Assembly: GCA_902532525.1 (NCBI GenBank)
Contig: CACAIK010000008.1
Location: 1-52,356, forward strand
Length of the DNA: 52,356 nt
Reading direction: 5' to 3'
Source: an uncultured Pelagibacteraceae bacterium
GTDB lineage: Bacteria; Pseudomonadota; Alphaproteobacteria; Pelagibacterales; Pelagibacteraceae
The stretch's first letter is position 1; every line of letters begins with the position of its first letter. The translations under genes and the position numbers were made by a program. Below are positions 10,693 to 19,605 of this stretch, piece after piece. The notes under the pieces were generated by a model. The model ran no database searches. It saw only the letters and a list, made by a program, of their open reading frames with translations, and was not told where the DNA came from.

Positions 10693-11759
10693 TATTTAAA
10701 TACAGCTTTAATAAAAATCCATTTTGGCATCTTTAATATAATGGATAAGTCCTCGAAAATATTACTTTTATTGGAAAGGAAATTTATTACTGTTTTTGAC
10801 TTGCTTTTAAACATTTTGAAGAAAATATTTGGCATGATTTCTGGCTTTTCAGCTAGGACTTTCAAAAAAACATTATCTAAAAATTTATACTTACTTTTTA
10901 TATTGAAAGCTCTTGTTTGGGTTATTTTATCAATGTTTTGGGTAATATATTCTGCTTGTTCTTGAATATTTAGGAAAGTATAGCCAGTACTTAAACGCGT
11001 CATACCTCCAGCAGTTCCAATATTAATGGTATTTTTGTCGTTTTTAAATTTTGGATAAAATAATGGTATGGCCCCAACTTCTTTATAATTAATTTTATAT
11101 TTTTTTAATTTTAAAGTGTTTTCGATGTAATCAGTAATTTGTTTATCATAATCTTTTTCACTATCATCTTCCATTTTTGAAAGCCACGTAGTTTCGATCA
11201 AAGCTGATTTTTTTGAATAGGGTAGTGTATAGAAAAAATGAACACTTTTTTTTTGATCACAATCAAAGTCCATTAAATTCATTATTTGATCATCAAAAAA
11301 ATCTTTTTCGGTTTCAATCTCAACACCTTGAAAGTGTTGCCATAAATTAGAATCTTTATTATCAAGATTTGGTAAACTGTTAAATAAAATTGCGTTTTCT
11401 GTATTTACTTCACTAATATCTTTAAAGAATCGAATGTTAGGATTTTTATTGATTTTATTTAAAATTTTTTTGTAGAATAGTCCACTATCAATACTTTCGT
11501 AAGGAGTCTCTTTACAATCTTTATATTCAACATTTCCTTTAAAATTGATTGTATAATCTTTCCATCTTTTTTTTACACAGTCATCAAACTTGTGAGGTAC
11601 AGTTTTCCAATATGACCAAGTTTTATCTCTTTTATATTCATCTCTTTTTTCAATGATTGCTAAAGTCTTATTTTTAAGTTTATCGTGATACTCTAACTCA
11701 TAAGCTAATGTTAAACCTGCACAACCACCTCCAATAATTATGTAATCAAAATCTTTCAT
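10692..11759 (-). CDS. crtY: Lycopene beta-cyclase (CrtY type)
   Basis: FAD/NAD-binding flavoprotein that cyclises lycopene to beta-carotene. The N-terminal dinucleotide motif is IIGGGCAGLTLAYELE, the mid-protein segment FYTLPYSKKSALIETTW is characteristic of CrtY, and the C-terminal part has GTAGGMTRLSTGYTF. The ATG at 11759 (MKDFDYIII) is chosen over the TTG at 11768, because it sits directly before the beta strand of the Rossmann fold. It overlaps the crtB end by 14 nt. The product is about 355 aa, slightly short for CrtY but complete. Confidence 0.93.
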   Translation of the reverse strand: MKDFDYIIIGGGCAGLTLAYELEYHDKLKNKTLAIIEKRDEYKRDKTWSYWKTVPHKFDDCVKKRWKDYTINFKGNVEYKDCKETPYESIDSGLFYKKILNKINKNPNIRFFKDISEVNTENAILFNSLPNLDNKDSNLWQHFQGVEIETEKDFFDDQIMNLMDFDCDQKKSVHFFYTLPYSKKSALIETTWLSKMEDDSEKDYDKQITDYIENTLKLKKYKINYKEVGAIPLFYPKFKNDKNTINIGTAGGMTRLSTGYTFLNIQEQAEYITQNIDKITQTRAFNIKSKYKFLDNVFLKVLAEKPEIMPNIFFKMFKSKSKTVINFLSNKSNIFEDLSIILKMPKWIFIKAVFK

Positions 11760-12597
11760 TATACTCAATATCTTGCATTATTATCTCATGTTCTTTTATT
11801 GTAAGTTTTTTATCTTCTTTTACAAAATATAATTTAATTAAATCACCAATAGATAGCACTGTGTGAAAGACTTTTCCTAAATTGTTTACATAAATTTTTC
11901 CTGATTTATTATAATTTTCTAAGTTTCCTTTTTTTAAGATTTCATTTCCAATTTGTCTATATACTCGTCTTGCAACCAAAATCGAAAATCTTAAAAAGAA
12001 TGGAATTTTTTTAATTGATATAAAAGAATTATTATAAAATTTGTCAGCGATTTTTAGAATTCTTTTAATTTCATCAAAATTCTTTTTTATATAAAACCTA
12101 TTATTGCCTTCATCTTCAATAACATCTCTTGAAATATTAGTTAATTGCATTGCAATACCTAAGTCAATCGCTCCTAAAAGTGCCGATCTTTCTTTGACAT
12201 TTAAAATTTTTGCCATCATTAATCCGACTGTTCCAGCCACTCTATATGAATAAACATATAGATCTTTGTCAGTGTTGATTTCTACTTTTGATTTTATATC
12301 AGCTTCAACACCATCGAATAAATCATCAATTATTTTTTGTGATATTCCAAATTTATTTATTAAAGACCACATATTTTTAATTATTTGGTTATTTTCATTT
12401 TTTGATTTGAAATCTTCTTTGAAAGTATTGAAATTTTTTAATTTCGTATCAAGTTCACCTTTTTCATCTGCTATATTGTCTATGTATCTACAAAAATCGT
12501 ACAAATTAGAGCAATCTGAGTAGACTTGTTTTGGTAAAAAGAAACCTGCCCAATTAAAAGATTTAGCGTATATCGACAAATAATTTTGTTCATTCAT
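11746..12597 (-). CDS. crtB: Phytoene synthase
   Basis: Condenses two geranylgeranyl diphosphates to phytoene. It is a squalene/phytoene synthase fold of 283 aa. The two Asp-rich Mg sites are visible: DNIADE near residue 40 and QLTNISRDVIEDEGNNRFY near residue 155. The start overlaps the crtI stop by one base (TAATG). The GGPP synthase (crtE) that would supply the substrate is not in the window. Confidence 0.95.
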   Translation of the reverse strand: MNEQNYLSIYAKSFNWAGFFLPKQVYSDCSNLYDFCRYIDNIADEKGELDTKLKNFNTFKEDFKSKNENNQIIKNMWSLINKFGISQKIIDDLFDGVEADIKSKVEINTDKDLYVYSYRVAGTVGLMMAKILNVKERSALLGAIDLGIAMQLTNISRDVIEDEGNNRFYIKKNFDEIKRILKIADKFYNNSFISIKKIPFFLRFSILVARRVYRQIGNEILKKGNLENYNKSGKIYVNNLGKVFHTVLSIGDLIKLYFVKEDKKLTIKEHEIIMQDIEYNERF

Positions 12598-14054
12598 TAC
12601 AAAATTTTATCTAAGACCTTTGCGGATGATAGGACTCCTGGAACACCAGCTCCAGGATGAGTGCCCGCTCCAACAAAATATAAACCGTCATAAATCTCAG
12701 ATTTATTATGAAATCTAAAGTATGCTGATTGAGAAAATTTTGGCTGAATTGAAAAACCAGAGCCATATTTTGTGTTTAATTCATTCTCAAAATAATCAGG
12801 AGTTAAATAAAAATCATCTACAATATTTTCTCTTAAGTTAGGTAATAAACTTTTTTCCATTTTATCTATCACAAGTTTTTTTAAATTCTCTCCTTCGATT
12901 GACCAGTTTATTCCTGATTTATTATTAGGTACAGGCACTAATACATAAAAGCAATCATGGTCTTTTGGTGCCATACTTGAATCTGTTGCGGTAGGTCTAT
13001 GTAGGTAATAGCTTATATCGTTATTTAATTTTTTGTTTACAAATATATCATCCAAGTGTTCTTTGTACTTATCGCCAAACTTTATAGTATGATGTTCAAC
13101 ATTTTCGTATTTTTTCTTTGTTCCAAAATAATAAACAAACAGTCCCATTGAATATTCCATTCTATTTATCTTCCAATTAAATAAGGTGTTATATTTTTGA
13201 TTATTTAGCATTTTTGAATAAACACCGGGAGGATCTGCATTACAAACTACGTTATCTGCTTTAATTTCCTCATCTTCACTTGTCACAACCCCGACAACTT
13301 TTTTATTTTCTGTAAGCAAGTTTTTAACTTCTTTACCTTTAATAATTGTAACATCTTCTTCTAACATCAATTTCTCAAAACCTTTTATGATTTGTCCCGT
13401 TCCACCCATAGAATAATGAATTCCCCATTTTTTTTCTAAATACAAAATTAATCCATATATAGAGGTTGTAGTAAAAGGGTTCCCACCCACCAATAATGGG
13501 TGCATACTAAATAGCCTTCTTAGTTTTTCATTTTCAATAAAACCACTAACCAAAGAATAAACAGATTTATAACTTTTTAAACTTAGCAATGCAGGAATTT
13601 GCTTAAACATAAATGAAGGTTTATCAAATGGCACATCTGATAATTCTGAATAACCCTTATCAAATATTTTTTTTGTAAATTTAAGTAAATTTCTGTAACC
13701 CACAACATCTTTATGATTAATTATTGCAATCTGTTCTTCCATTTTCTTTTCATCAGCTGAGTAATCAAAATGGCTTCCATCTTCGAAAACAAATCTGTAC
13801 CAAGTATCTAAATCTTTTATTTTTATATAATCATCTGGATTTTTATTAAATAGTTTAAAAATTTCATAAATTAAATAAGGAGCAGTTATTACAGTTGGTC
13901 CACCATCATAAGTAAACCCATTACTTTTAAATACTCTCGCTCTTCCACCTAAATCTTTTTGTTTTTCAATTAAAGTAACTTTATGACCTTTTGCTCGAAG
14001 TCTAAGAGCTGCCGCCATACCACCAAAACCTGATCCAATTACAATGGAATTCAT
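12597..14054 (-). CDS. crtI: Phytoene desaturase (CrtI type)
   Basis: FAD-dependent desaturase converting phytoene to lycopene. The N-terminal IGSGFGGMAAALRLRAKG and the following EKQKDLGGRAR are the FAD motif; DGGPTVITAP follows. The C-terminal signature YFVGAGTHPGAGVPG is intact. It has 485 aa, a normal length. It is the first gene of the crtI-crtB-crtY-blh block and starts 48 nt after atpF, the only noticeable gap in this minus-strand run. A separate promoter could lie there, but I see no convincing -35/-10 pair. Confidence 0.96.
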   Translation of the reverse strand: MNSIVIGSGFGGMAAALRLRAKGHKVTLIEKQKDLGGRARVFKSNGFTYDGGPTVITAPYLIYEIFKLFNKNPDDYIKIKDLDTWYRFVFEDGSHFDYSADEKKMEEQIAIINHKDVVGYRNLLKFTKKIFDKGYSELSDVPFDKPSFMFKQIPALLSLKSYKSVYSLVSGFIENEKLRRLFSMHPLLVGGNPFTTTSIYGLILYLEKKWGIHYSMGGTGQIIKGFEKLMLEEDVTIIKGKEVKNLLTENKKVVGVVTSEDEEIKADNVVCNADPPGVYSKMLNNQKYNTLFNWKINRMEYSMGLFVYYFGTKKKYENVEHHTIKFGDKYKEHLDDIFVNKKLNNDISYYLHRPTATDSSMAPKDHDCFYVLVPVPNNKSGINWSIEGENLKKLVIDKMEKSLLPNLRENIVDDFYLTPDYFENELNTKYGSGFSIQPKFSQSAYFRFHNKSEIYDGLYFVGAGTHPGAGVPGVLSSAKVLDKIL

Positions 14055-14088
14055 ATTTCTTAATTTACATTATTTTTATAAAATTTGA

Positions 14089-14105
14089 TAAACTATCTTA
14101 GTTTA
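14089..14105. repeat. Short inverted repeat at the end of atpF
   Basis: Perfect 7-bp arms TAAACTA and TAGTTTA are separated by TCT, overlapping the atpF stop codon. It lies in the 48-nt gap between the ATP synthase genes and crtI. It could weaken readthrough from atp into crt, but the stem is nearly all A-T and has no clean T tract, so a terminator call is weak. Confidence 0.3.
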
Positions 14106-14600
14106 AGAACTGATTTTCTTTAATTCTGTCTTTGTTTCTTCAAGATTTTTATTAAACAAGTTGTCAAGTTTAGACTTATCAACAGATGTAGTAATAATTT
14201 TTTTTACAGATTCTACAGCAATATTAATTGATGTATCTTTAATTTCTTTAATGGCATTATCTTTCATTTGAGAGATTTTAGTTTCTGCTAGACTTTTCTT
14301 GAGTTCAGCTGATTTATGAAATTTATCATTCATTTCAATTACAAATCTTTCAGTTTCATCTTTTGACTGCTGCATAATCTTCTCACTCTCAATTTTTGCA
14401 GTATCTAGCTTCTTTTGCGCCTCATCCAATAGTCTTTTAGATTCAGCTCGGAGTTTTTCACTTTCGTCAATTTCATTTTTGATATCAGTAATCATTTTGC
14501 TCAATAAATTATTAACATTTTGTGGAACTTTTAAATAAATTAGCGCCCCAAAAAATATTACAAAAGATACTGCTACCCAAAATGTTGCATCAAATGCCAT
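14103..14600 (-). CDS. atpF: ATP synthase F0 subunit b
   Basis: Stator subunit b: one N-terminal membrane helix (about residues 3-22, FDATFWVAVSFVIFFGALIY) followed by a long charged coiled coil that reaches F1. I start it at 14600 (MAFDATFWV), because the extension to 14636 adds a basic segment encoded inside the upstream b' gene. This gives 165 aa. It overlaps the b' end by 11 nt. Two b-type genes in tandem are typical of alphaproteobacteria and phototrophs. Confidence 0.93.
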   Translation of the reverse strand: MAFDATFWVAVSFVIFFGALIYLKVPQNVNNLLSKMITDIKNEIDESEKLRAESKRLLDEAQKKLDTAKIESEKIMQQSKDETERFVIEMNDKFHKSAELKKSLAETKISQMKDNAIKEIKDTSINIAVESVKKIITTSVDKSKLDNLFNKNLEETKTELKKISS

Positions 14601-15180
14601 TATGTTTTTCCATTTCTTTTTTAGAAAGATCTTCAACTATGGCTGAAAGACTACTTTTATTTATATCTTCACCAATTAATTGTTTAACTAGATCGGAGGA
14701 TGTCTCAATTGCAATTTTAGTAACTTTCTCTTGAGAAGTTTTTTTTAATTGGTCTATTTCCTCTTCAGCTTTTATTATTTCTTTTTCGATATCCTTTTCT
14801 AAAGATAATCTTTTATTGTTTATATCGTCCAAAACTTTTTGTCTTTCACTATTAAAGAAGTTTTTTGCTTCGACTTTTGTATCATTGATAATTTTATCAA
14901 ATTCTTTAACTTTTTTTTCAGTTTCTTCCCGTTGCTTGTCTGCAGTTTCGATATTCTCTAAGATTTGTGATTTTCTGGTTTCAAGATTGTTACTAATCTT
15001 TGGTAGTATGAACTTAGATAAAATTATAAACAATAATCCAAAAGTAAGTACTAACCAAAAAATTTGAGATATCCAAAACTCGGGATTAAGCTGGGGCATA
15101 CCTCCACTCTCAGCGCTTTGAGCGCTATAAGTAAAGATAAGACTTAAAGCTAGAAATTGAAAAATTATCTTTTTCAACAT
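14590..15180 (-). CDS. atpG: ATP synthase F0 subunit b'
   Basis: Second b-type stator subunit, forming a heterodimer with AtpF. Its 196 aa show a hydrophobic N-terminal segment that looks like a signal peptide ending near residue 24 (YSAQSAESG), then a membrane helix at about 36-57 (FWISQIFWLVLTFGLLF) and a long coiled coil. Gene naming varies (atpX, atpF2, atpG). It lies 3 nt after atpE. Confidence 0.9.
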   Translation of the reverse strand: MLKKIIFQFLALSLIFTYSAQSAESGGMPQLNPEFWISQIFWLVLTFGLLFIILSKFILPKISNNLETRKSQILENIETADKQREETEKKVKEFDKIINDTKVEAKNFFNSERQKVLDDINNKRLSLEKDIEKEIIKAEEEIDQLKKTSQEKVTKIAIETSSDLVKQLIGEDINKSSLSAIVEDLSKKEMEKHNGI

Positions 15181-15183
15181 TAA

Positions 15184-15411
15184 TTAAAACGCGAAAAGAA
15201 TAATTAATGCAACAACTAATCCAAATAAACCAGTCGCCTCCGCTAATGCAAAGCCTAAAAGCAAGTTTGGAAACTGCTTTTGAGCCGCAGATGGATTTCT
15301 CATTGCACCAGAAAGATAATTTCCAAAAATTATCCCAATTCCAACTCCTGCACCTGCAAGTGCAATTGCTGCTAGTCCTGCTCCTATCATTTTTGCTGCT
15401 TCTAATTCCAT
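15184..15411 (-). CDS. atpE: ATP synthase F0 subunit c
   Basis: 75-aa hairpin of two membrane helices joined by the polar loop RNPSAAQKQFP. It forms the rotating c-ring. The ion-binding carboxylate is Glu58 in LAEATGLFGL. The Gly-rich first helix (GAGVGIGIIFG) is typical of helix packing in the ring. The residues around Glu58 look like a proton type, not a sodium type. A GGAGG-like ribosome-binding sequence sits upstream (TAAGGAGGATAT read on the minus strand), notably stronger than for most genes here, which fits the high copy number of subunit c. Confidence 0.97.
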   Translation of the reverse strand: MELEAAKMIGAGLAAIALAGAGVGIGIIFGNYLSGAMRNPSAAQKQFPNLLLGFALAEATGLFGLVVALIILFAF

Positions 15412-15430
15412 TATATCCTCCTTATGTTAA

Positions 15431-16162
15431 TTAATGGTGTAAATTTAATGCATCATTCAAATAGATACATGTTAAAATTGCAAATACATATGCTTGAAGA
15501 AAAGCAACTAATATCTCCAAACCTGTTAATGCAACTGAAAAACCTAGTGGTAGCCAGCCCCCAACAATTCCTAAGCTAACTACGAAACCTCCAAAAACTT
15601 TCATCATCGTATGGCCTGCCATCATATTTGCAAACAATCTAACTGATAAGCTAATTGGTCTACTTAAGTATGAAATTATTTCTATAACAACTATTAATGG
15701 CAATAAAACCATTGGAACTCCACTTGGCACAAAAAGTTTTAAGTATCCAAGTCCATGTTTAATAAATCCAATTATTGTTACTCCTATAAATATAAATGCT
15801 GCTAATACAAAAGTCACAATGATGTGGCTAGTGACAGTAAAAGAGTATGGTATCATCCCAAACATGTTACAAAATAAAACAAACATGAATAAAGAAAATA
15901 TGAAAGAAAAGTAAGGCTTAGCTTTCGATCCAGCTGTATCACTTATCATTTTTGAAATAAAAGAGTAACTGAGTTCCGCAAGTAATTGAATTTTATTTGG
16001 TATGATAGATCTCTTCGTGCCTAAATTAAAAATAATTAATATTGCTAGTGAACTTATGACCATAAACAAACTCGCGTTTGTGAATGAAATATCTATGTTA
16101 TTTATTTTAATTTCTGGACCAATTCGGTACACGTTGAATTGGTACATTGGATTTGCTGCCAT
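15431..16162 (-). CDS. atpB: ATP synthase F0 subunit a
   Basis: Proton half-channel subunit a, 243 aa with five to six membrane helices. The essential Arg is in the helix RPISLSVRLFANMMAGH, followed by the typical Asn/Met/His. The last helices FLQAYVFAILTCIYL carry the conserved Gln. It follows atpI by 7 nt and precedes atpE by 19 nt. Confidence 0.97.
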   Translation of the reverse strand: MAANPMYQFNVYRIGPEIKINNIDISFTNASLFMVISSLAILIIFNLGTKRSIIPNKIQLLAELSYSFISKMISDTAGSKAKPYFSFIFSLFMFVLFCNMFGMIPYSFTVTSHIIVTFVLAAFIFIGVTIIGFIKHGLGYLKLFVPSGVPMVLLPLIVVIEIISYLSRPISLSVRLFANMMAGHTMMKVFGGFVVSLGIVGGWLPLGFSVALTGLEILVAFLQAYVFAILTCIYLNDALNLHH

Positions 16163-16169
16163 TTGCCTA

Positions 16170-16445
16170 CTATTTTTGCATTTTTTTTGCTGATCTAATA
16201 ACGTTCATAATTCCAGCTATTACACCAATAAAAAAAAATATTAAAATTAACCAGGGTTTAGTACCAAACCAATTGTCTAAAATAAACCCAATAATTGTCC
16301 CAACAGCTACTGCAGATACCAATTCCGTGCTCATTTTGAAGGCTGACCCCATACTTGAGCCTTTATTTCCCTCTTCAGATTTTTTGTCTTTGTCAGTTTT
16401 ATTTTTTGCAATTTTTAGGCGAGTTTTAAACTGGTCTTCATCCAT
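16170..16445 (-). CDS. atpI: ATP synthase accessory protein AtpI/AtpZ family
   Basis: 91-aa protein with a charged N-terminal half and two hydrophobic helices (about residues 39-57 and 64-82). This is the layout of AtpI/AtpZ proteins, which sit at the head of F0 operons and help c-ring assembly or Mg handling. GTIIGFILDNWFGTKPW is a typical AtpZ segment. The gene starts 2 nt after the smc stop, so it has no room for its own promoter outside smc. Confidence 0.85.
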   Translation of the reverse strand: MDEDQFKTRLKIAKNKTDKDKKSEEGNKGSSMGSAFKMSTELVSAVAVGTIIGFILDNWFGTKPWLILIFFFIGVIAGIMNVIRSAKKMQK

Positions 16446-16447
16446 TA

Positions 16448-19021
16448 TTAAGCAACCATACTCTCTGCTTTTTGAAGATCTACAGCAACTAGTTGGCTAA
16501 TTCCTTTTTCTGGCATTGTTACGCCGTATAGTCTGTCCATTTTAGACATGGTTAGAGCGTGGTGAGTTACAATAATAAATCTTGTAGATGTAATTTTAGT
16601 TAGTTCCGTCAAAAGATTGCAAAATCTTGTTACATTAGCATCATCTAGAGGTGCGTCTACTTCATCGAGAACACATATTGGAGCTGGATTAGTAAGAAAC
16701 ACTGCAAAGATTAAAGATAAAGCAGTCAGGGCTTGTTCACCTCCAGATAATAAAGTTATTGATTGCAATCTTTTTCCTGGTGGACTTACCAACATTTCTA
16801 ATCCTGCATCTAAAGGATCATCAGAGTCTACTAGCTCTAGTTTTGCACTACCTCCATTAAATAGTTTGGTATAAACTTCATTGAACTTTCTATTCACTTT
16901 TTCAAAAGCATCTAGAAGTCTTTCCCTACCTTTCTGATTGAGTTCAGTAATACTTTCTTTTAACTTTATAATTGCAGTAACTAAATCTTGTCTATCTTTT
17001 TCCATTTTCTTAATTTCATCTTCATATTTTGAAGTCTCCTCGTCTGCTCTTAAGTTAACCGAGCCTAATTTTTCTCTTTCCCTTTTTCTTTCATCAAGCA
17101 ATTCCTCTTGTGTTACTGTATCTGGATATTCAGATACATCTTTTAAGTTTGAAAAATTCAGTATCTCTTCTTCTTTTAAATTAAGTTCTGTTGATACTCT
17201 TTCTAGCAAATCATTTCTTCTTTTATTCAAACCATCGATTGTTGCTCCAGAGCTTGCTTTTCGCTCTCTTATTTCAATAGACTCTTCCTTCGTTGTATTA
17301 AGATTGCTTCTTAATTCGTTAATCTCTTTATCTAGTTCATCTATTAATATTTCATTATCACTTTTTTCTTTTTCAGAAATTCTTAAACTTTCCGATATTT
17401 GCCCTTTTCTTTCAGCTTGTGTTTGAGGTTGTTTTTCTAGGCTATCTAATTTTTTTTGTTGAGTATCTTTTCTACTATTTAATTCATTAATCATTTTATC
17501 AGAATTTACCAATAAGTTTTTCCAACTTTCTATTTCTTGATCAATTATTTTAATTCTTTCACTTCTCTTAATTGATTCTTTTTTGATATTTTGATTTGTA
17601 CTAAATGCTTCAGCATATTCTTCTTGTAGACTTTTGATTTCTTCGTTTTTCTTAGTTACTGTTATCGCTAAATCATCATCATGCATTTCATTAATTTTCA
17701 TTTTTAAAAATGAAAGATTTATTTTGCATTCATCTATTAAATTAGTTGCACCATTGATATTGTTCTCTGAGAGCATTTCTTTTGCTTTATCTAACTGCTC
17801 ACTTGCTAAATCAATAGTTTCTGAGTTCTTTTTTAAAGTATCAAGGTTTAGATTTTCTAGTATTCTCTCTAACTTATCTTGCTCATCTTTTAATTTTCCT
17901 TTTGCATTTACTAAATCTAAACCTGACAATTTTTCAGTTTCATAATATTTTGAATCGACTGTAATTAAATTTTCTTTTTCTTCTCTAAGTCTTTTTTCAT
18001 TAGAATTTGCATCAATGATTATGCTTTTTTCTCTAACAATATCTTCATCTATTACACTTAAAGCCTTTCTAATTGATTGAATTTCATCATTAACCCTGTC
18101 TTTTTCTTCGTCTAAGCTCTTTAACTCTAAATTTAACCTTTGTATTTTTGACAAGTTTTCTTGATTTTTTTCTCTTATAGGATTTACATTCTTATTTTTT
18201 TCAATAATCTTCATGCTTAAATTCTCTAATTTATCATTGAAGGACTTAACTTGATCATCAGCCTCATTGTTGATCTCATTCTCTACTTTAATTTCATTAT
18301 CAATTTCTAAAAGACGTAAATAATATAAACCTGCCTCAACTTTTTTTATTTCTTCTGAAATAGATTTGTATTTTGCAGCCTCTTCAGCTTGCTTTTGCAA
18401 ATTTGCTAATTGTCTTTCCTGTTGTCTTCTTAATTCATCTGCTCTTTTTAAATTATTTTCAGCAGCACCTAATCTTAATTCTGCTTCGTGTCTTCTAACA
18501 TGTAAACCTGCTATACCAGCTGCCTCTTCTAAGATAGCTCTTCGATCAGAAGGTTTTGCTGTGACCAATGCTCCAATTCTACCTTGACTGATAATCGAAG
18601 GTGAATGAGCACCTGTTGATAGGTCTGCAAAAAACATCTGAGCATCTTTTGCCCTAACTTCTTTGCCATTTATATAAAATTTCGAGCCTTTATCTTTTTC
18701 TATTTTTCTTCTTATTTCAATTTCATCGAGCTCATTATATTGTAGAGGACCATCCTTGTTGTCATTTGATAAGCTCACTAAAACTTCTGCAATATTTTTT
18801 GATGGTTTGTTTGAAGTTCCAGAAAATATAACGTCTTCCATTCCTGAACCTCTCATACTTTTTGCTGATGTCTCACCCATACACCATCGCAACGACTCCA
18901 CTATATTTGATTTGCCACAACCGTTTGGGCCAACTATCCCAGTTAAACCTTCTTCAATTAGGAAATTTGTTTTTTCAGCAAAAGACTTAAATCCATTTAG
19001 TTGGATTTTTTTAAATTCCAT
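16448..19021 (-). CDS. smc: Chromosome partition protein SMC, unusually short
   Basis: ABC-type ATPase that organises and segregates the chromosome. The N-terminal head has Walker A at residues 31-38 (GPNGCGKS) and the QGRIGALV loop. The C-terminal head has the signature LLSGGEQ at about 757 and Walker B ICVLDEVDAPLDD at about 782-794. Between residues 180 and 700 I see almost only charged heptad-like coiled coil. At 857 aa it is about 300 residues shorter than usual SMC, and I find no glycine-rich hinge domain in the middle (around residues 400-460). The frame is continuous. It follows the dsbA-like gene by 8 nt. Confidence 0.95.
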   Translation of the reverse strand: MEFKKIQLNGFKSFAEKTNFLIEEGLTGIVGPNGCGKSNIVESLRWCMGETSAKSMRGSGMEDVIFSGTSNKPSKNIAEVLVSLSNDNKDGPLQYNELDEIEIRRKIEKDKGSKFYINGKEVRAKDAQMFFADLSTGAHSPSIISQGRIGALVTAKPSDRRAILEEAAGIAGLHVRRHEAELRLGAAENNLKRADELRRQQERQLANLQKQAEEAAKYKSISEEIKKVEAGLYYLRLLEIDNEIKVENEINNEADDQVKSFNDKLENLSMKIIEKNKNVNPIREKNQENLSKIQRLNLELKSLDEEKDRVNDEIQSIRKALSVIDEDIVREKSIIIDANSNEKRLREEKENLITVDSKYYETEKLSGLDLVNAKGKLKDEQDKLERILENLNLDTLKKNSETIDLASEQLDKAKEMLSENNINGATNLIDECKINLSFLKMKINEMHDDDLAITVTKKNEEIKSLQEEYAEAFSTNQNIKKESIKRSERIKIIDQEIESWKNLLVNSDKMINELNSRKDTQQKKLDSLEKQPQTQAERKGQISESLRISEKEKSDNEILIDELDKEINELRSNLNTTKEESIEIRERKASSGATIDGLNKRRNDLLERVSTELNLKEEEILNFSNLKDVSEYPDTVTQEELLDERKREREKLGSVNLRADEETSKYEDEIKKMEKDRQDLVTAIIKLKESITELNQKGRERLLDAFEKVNRKFNEVYTKLFNGGSAKLELVDSDDPLDAGLEMLVSPPGKRLQSITLLSGGEQALTALSLIFAVFLTNPAPICVLDEVDAPLDDANVTRFCNLLTELTKITSTRFIIVTHHALTMSKMDRLYGVTMPEKGISQLVAVDLQKAESMVA

Positions 19022-19029
19022 TCACTGAC

Positions 19030-19605
19030 TTATATCATTTTTTCAATGTATTTTTTTAATTTTTTGTAGTTTGAGTGATTTTCAAACTTTTTTCCGTTAA
19101 TTATGACTGTAGGAGTAGAATTCACTTTATACTTTTTAACACCTTCGATTCGGTCTTCTAAAATGTGATCCTCTATCTTTTTATCAGCCAAGCACTTATC
19201 AAAATCAAGATTATATTCAGTATTATCAATAAATTTTTTCATTGCTTGATTTGCTTCTAATTCATTTTTTCCCTTGATCCACTTATCTTGATTTAAGTAA
19301 AGGTGATGCAAAATTTCATGCCCACCATCATTTCTACAATGCGCTAATTTAGTTGCATTAAATGCAATGATATCTAATGGAAAGCTTTTAAATTCTATTG
19401 AGATCAATCCTTTATCAATAAAATCTTCTTTTAGTTTAGGATAAATATTTTTATGAAAATTTGCACAAAAACTGCAAGTTAAAGATTCAAAAACCATTAA
19501 CTTAACTTTTGAGTCCGTATTCCCTACTAAAATTGGTTTAACTTCAGAATTAGCATTAATGAAATTAAAAAAAATTAAAATTGAGACAAGAATTATTTTT
19601 TTCAT
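19030..19605 (-). CDS. DsbA-like periplasmic thiol oxidoreductase
   Basis: 191-aa thioredoxin-fold protein with a signal peptide (MKKIILVSILIFFNFINANS). The active-site motif is C44-S-F-C47, and the cis-proline loop is seen in VNSTPTVIING. It belongs to the DsbA/Thioredoxin_4 group and probably oxidises or isomerises disulfides in exported proteins. It overlaps the dciA stop by 4 nt (ATGA) and precedes smc by 8 nt. The order dciA-dsbA-smc beside mutY is seen in other alphaproteobacteria as I recall it. Confidence 0.88.
   Translation of the reverse strand: MKKIILVSILIFFNFINANSEVKPILVGNTDSKVKLMVFESLTCSFCANFHKNIYPKLKEDFIDKGLISIEFKSFPLDIIAFNATKLAHCRNDGGHEILHHLYLNQDKWIKGKNELEANQAMKKFIDNTEYNLDFDKCLADKKIEDHILEDRIEGVKKYKVNSTPTVIINGKKFENHSNYKKLKKYIEKMI

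Noticed and set aside
16938-17426. Long Ser/Leu-rich plus-strand frame opposite smc
   Set aside because: Antisense of coiled-coil codons (Glu/Lys-rich read in reverse gives Ser/Phe/Leu); typical shadow.
16448-19021. Short smc read as a frameshifted or deleted pseudogene
   Set aside because: A single continuous frame with intact Walker A, signature and Walker B motifs and a normal coupled context; the loss is confined to the middle of the coiled coil.
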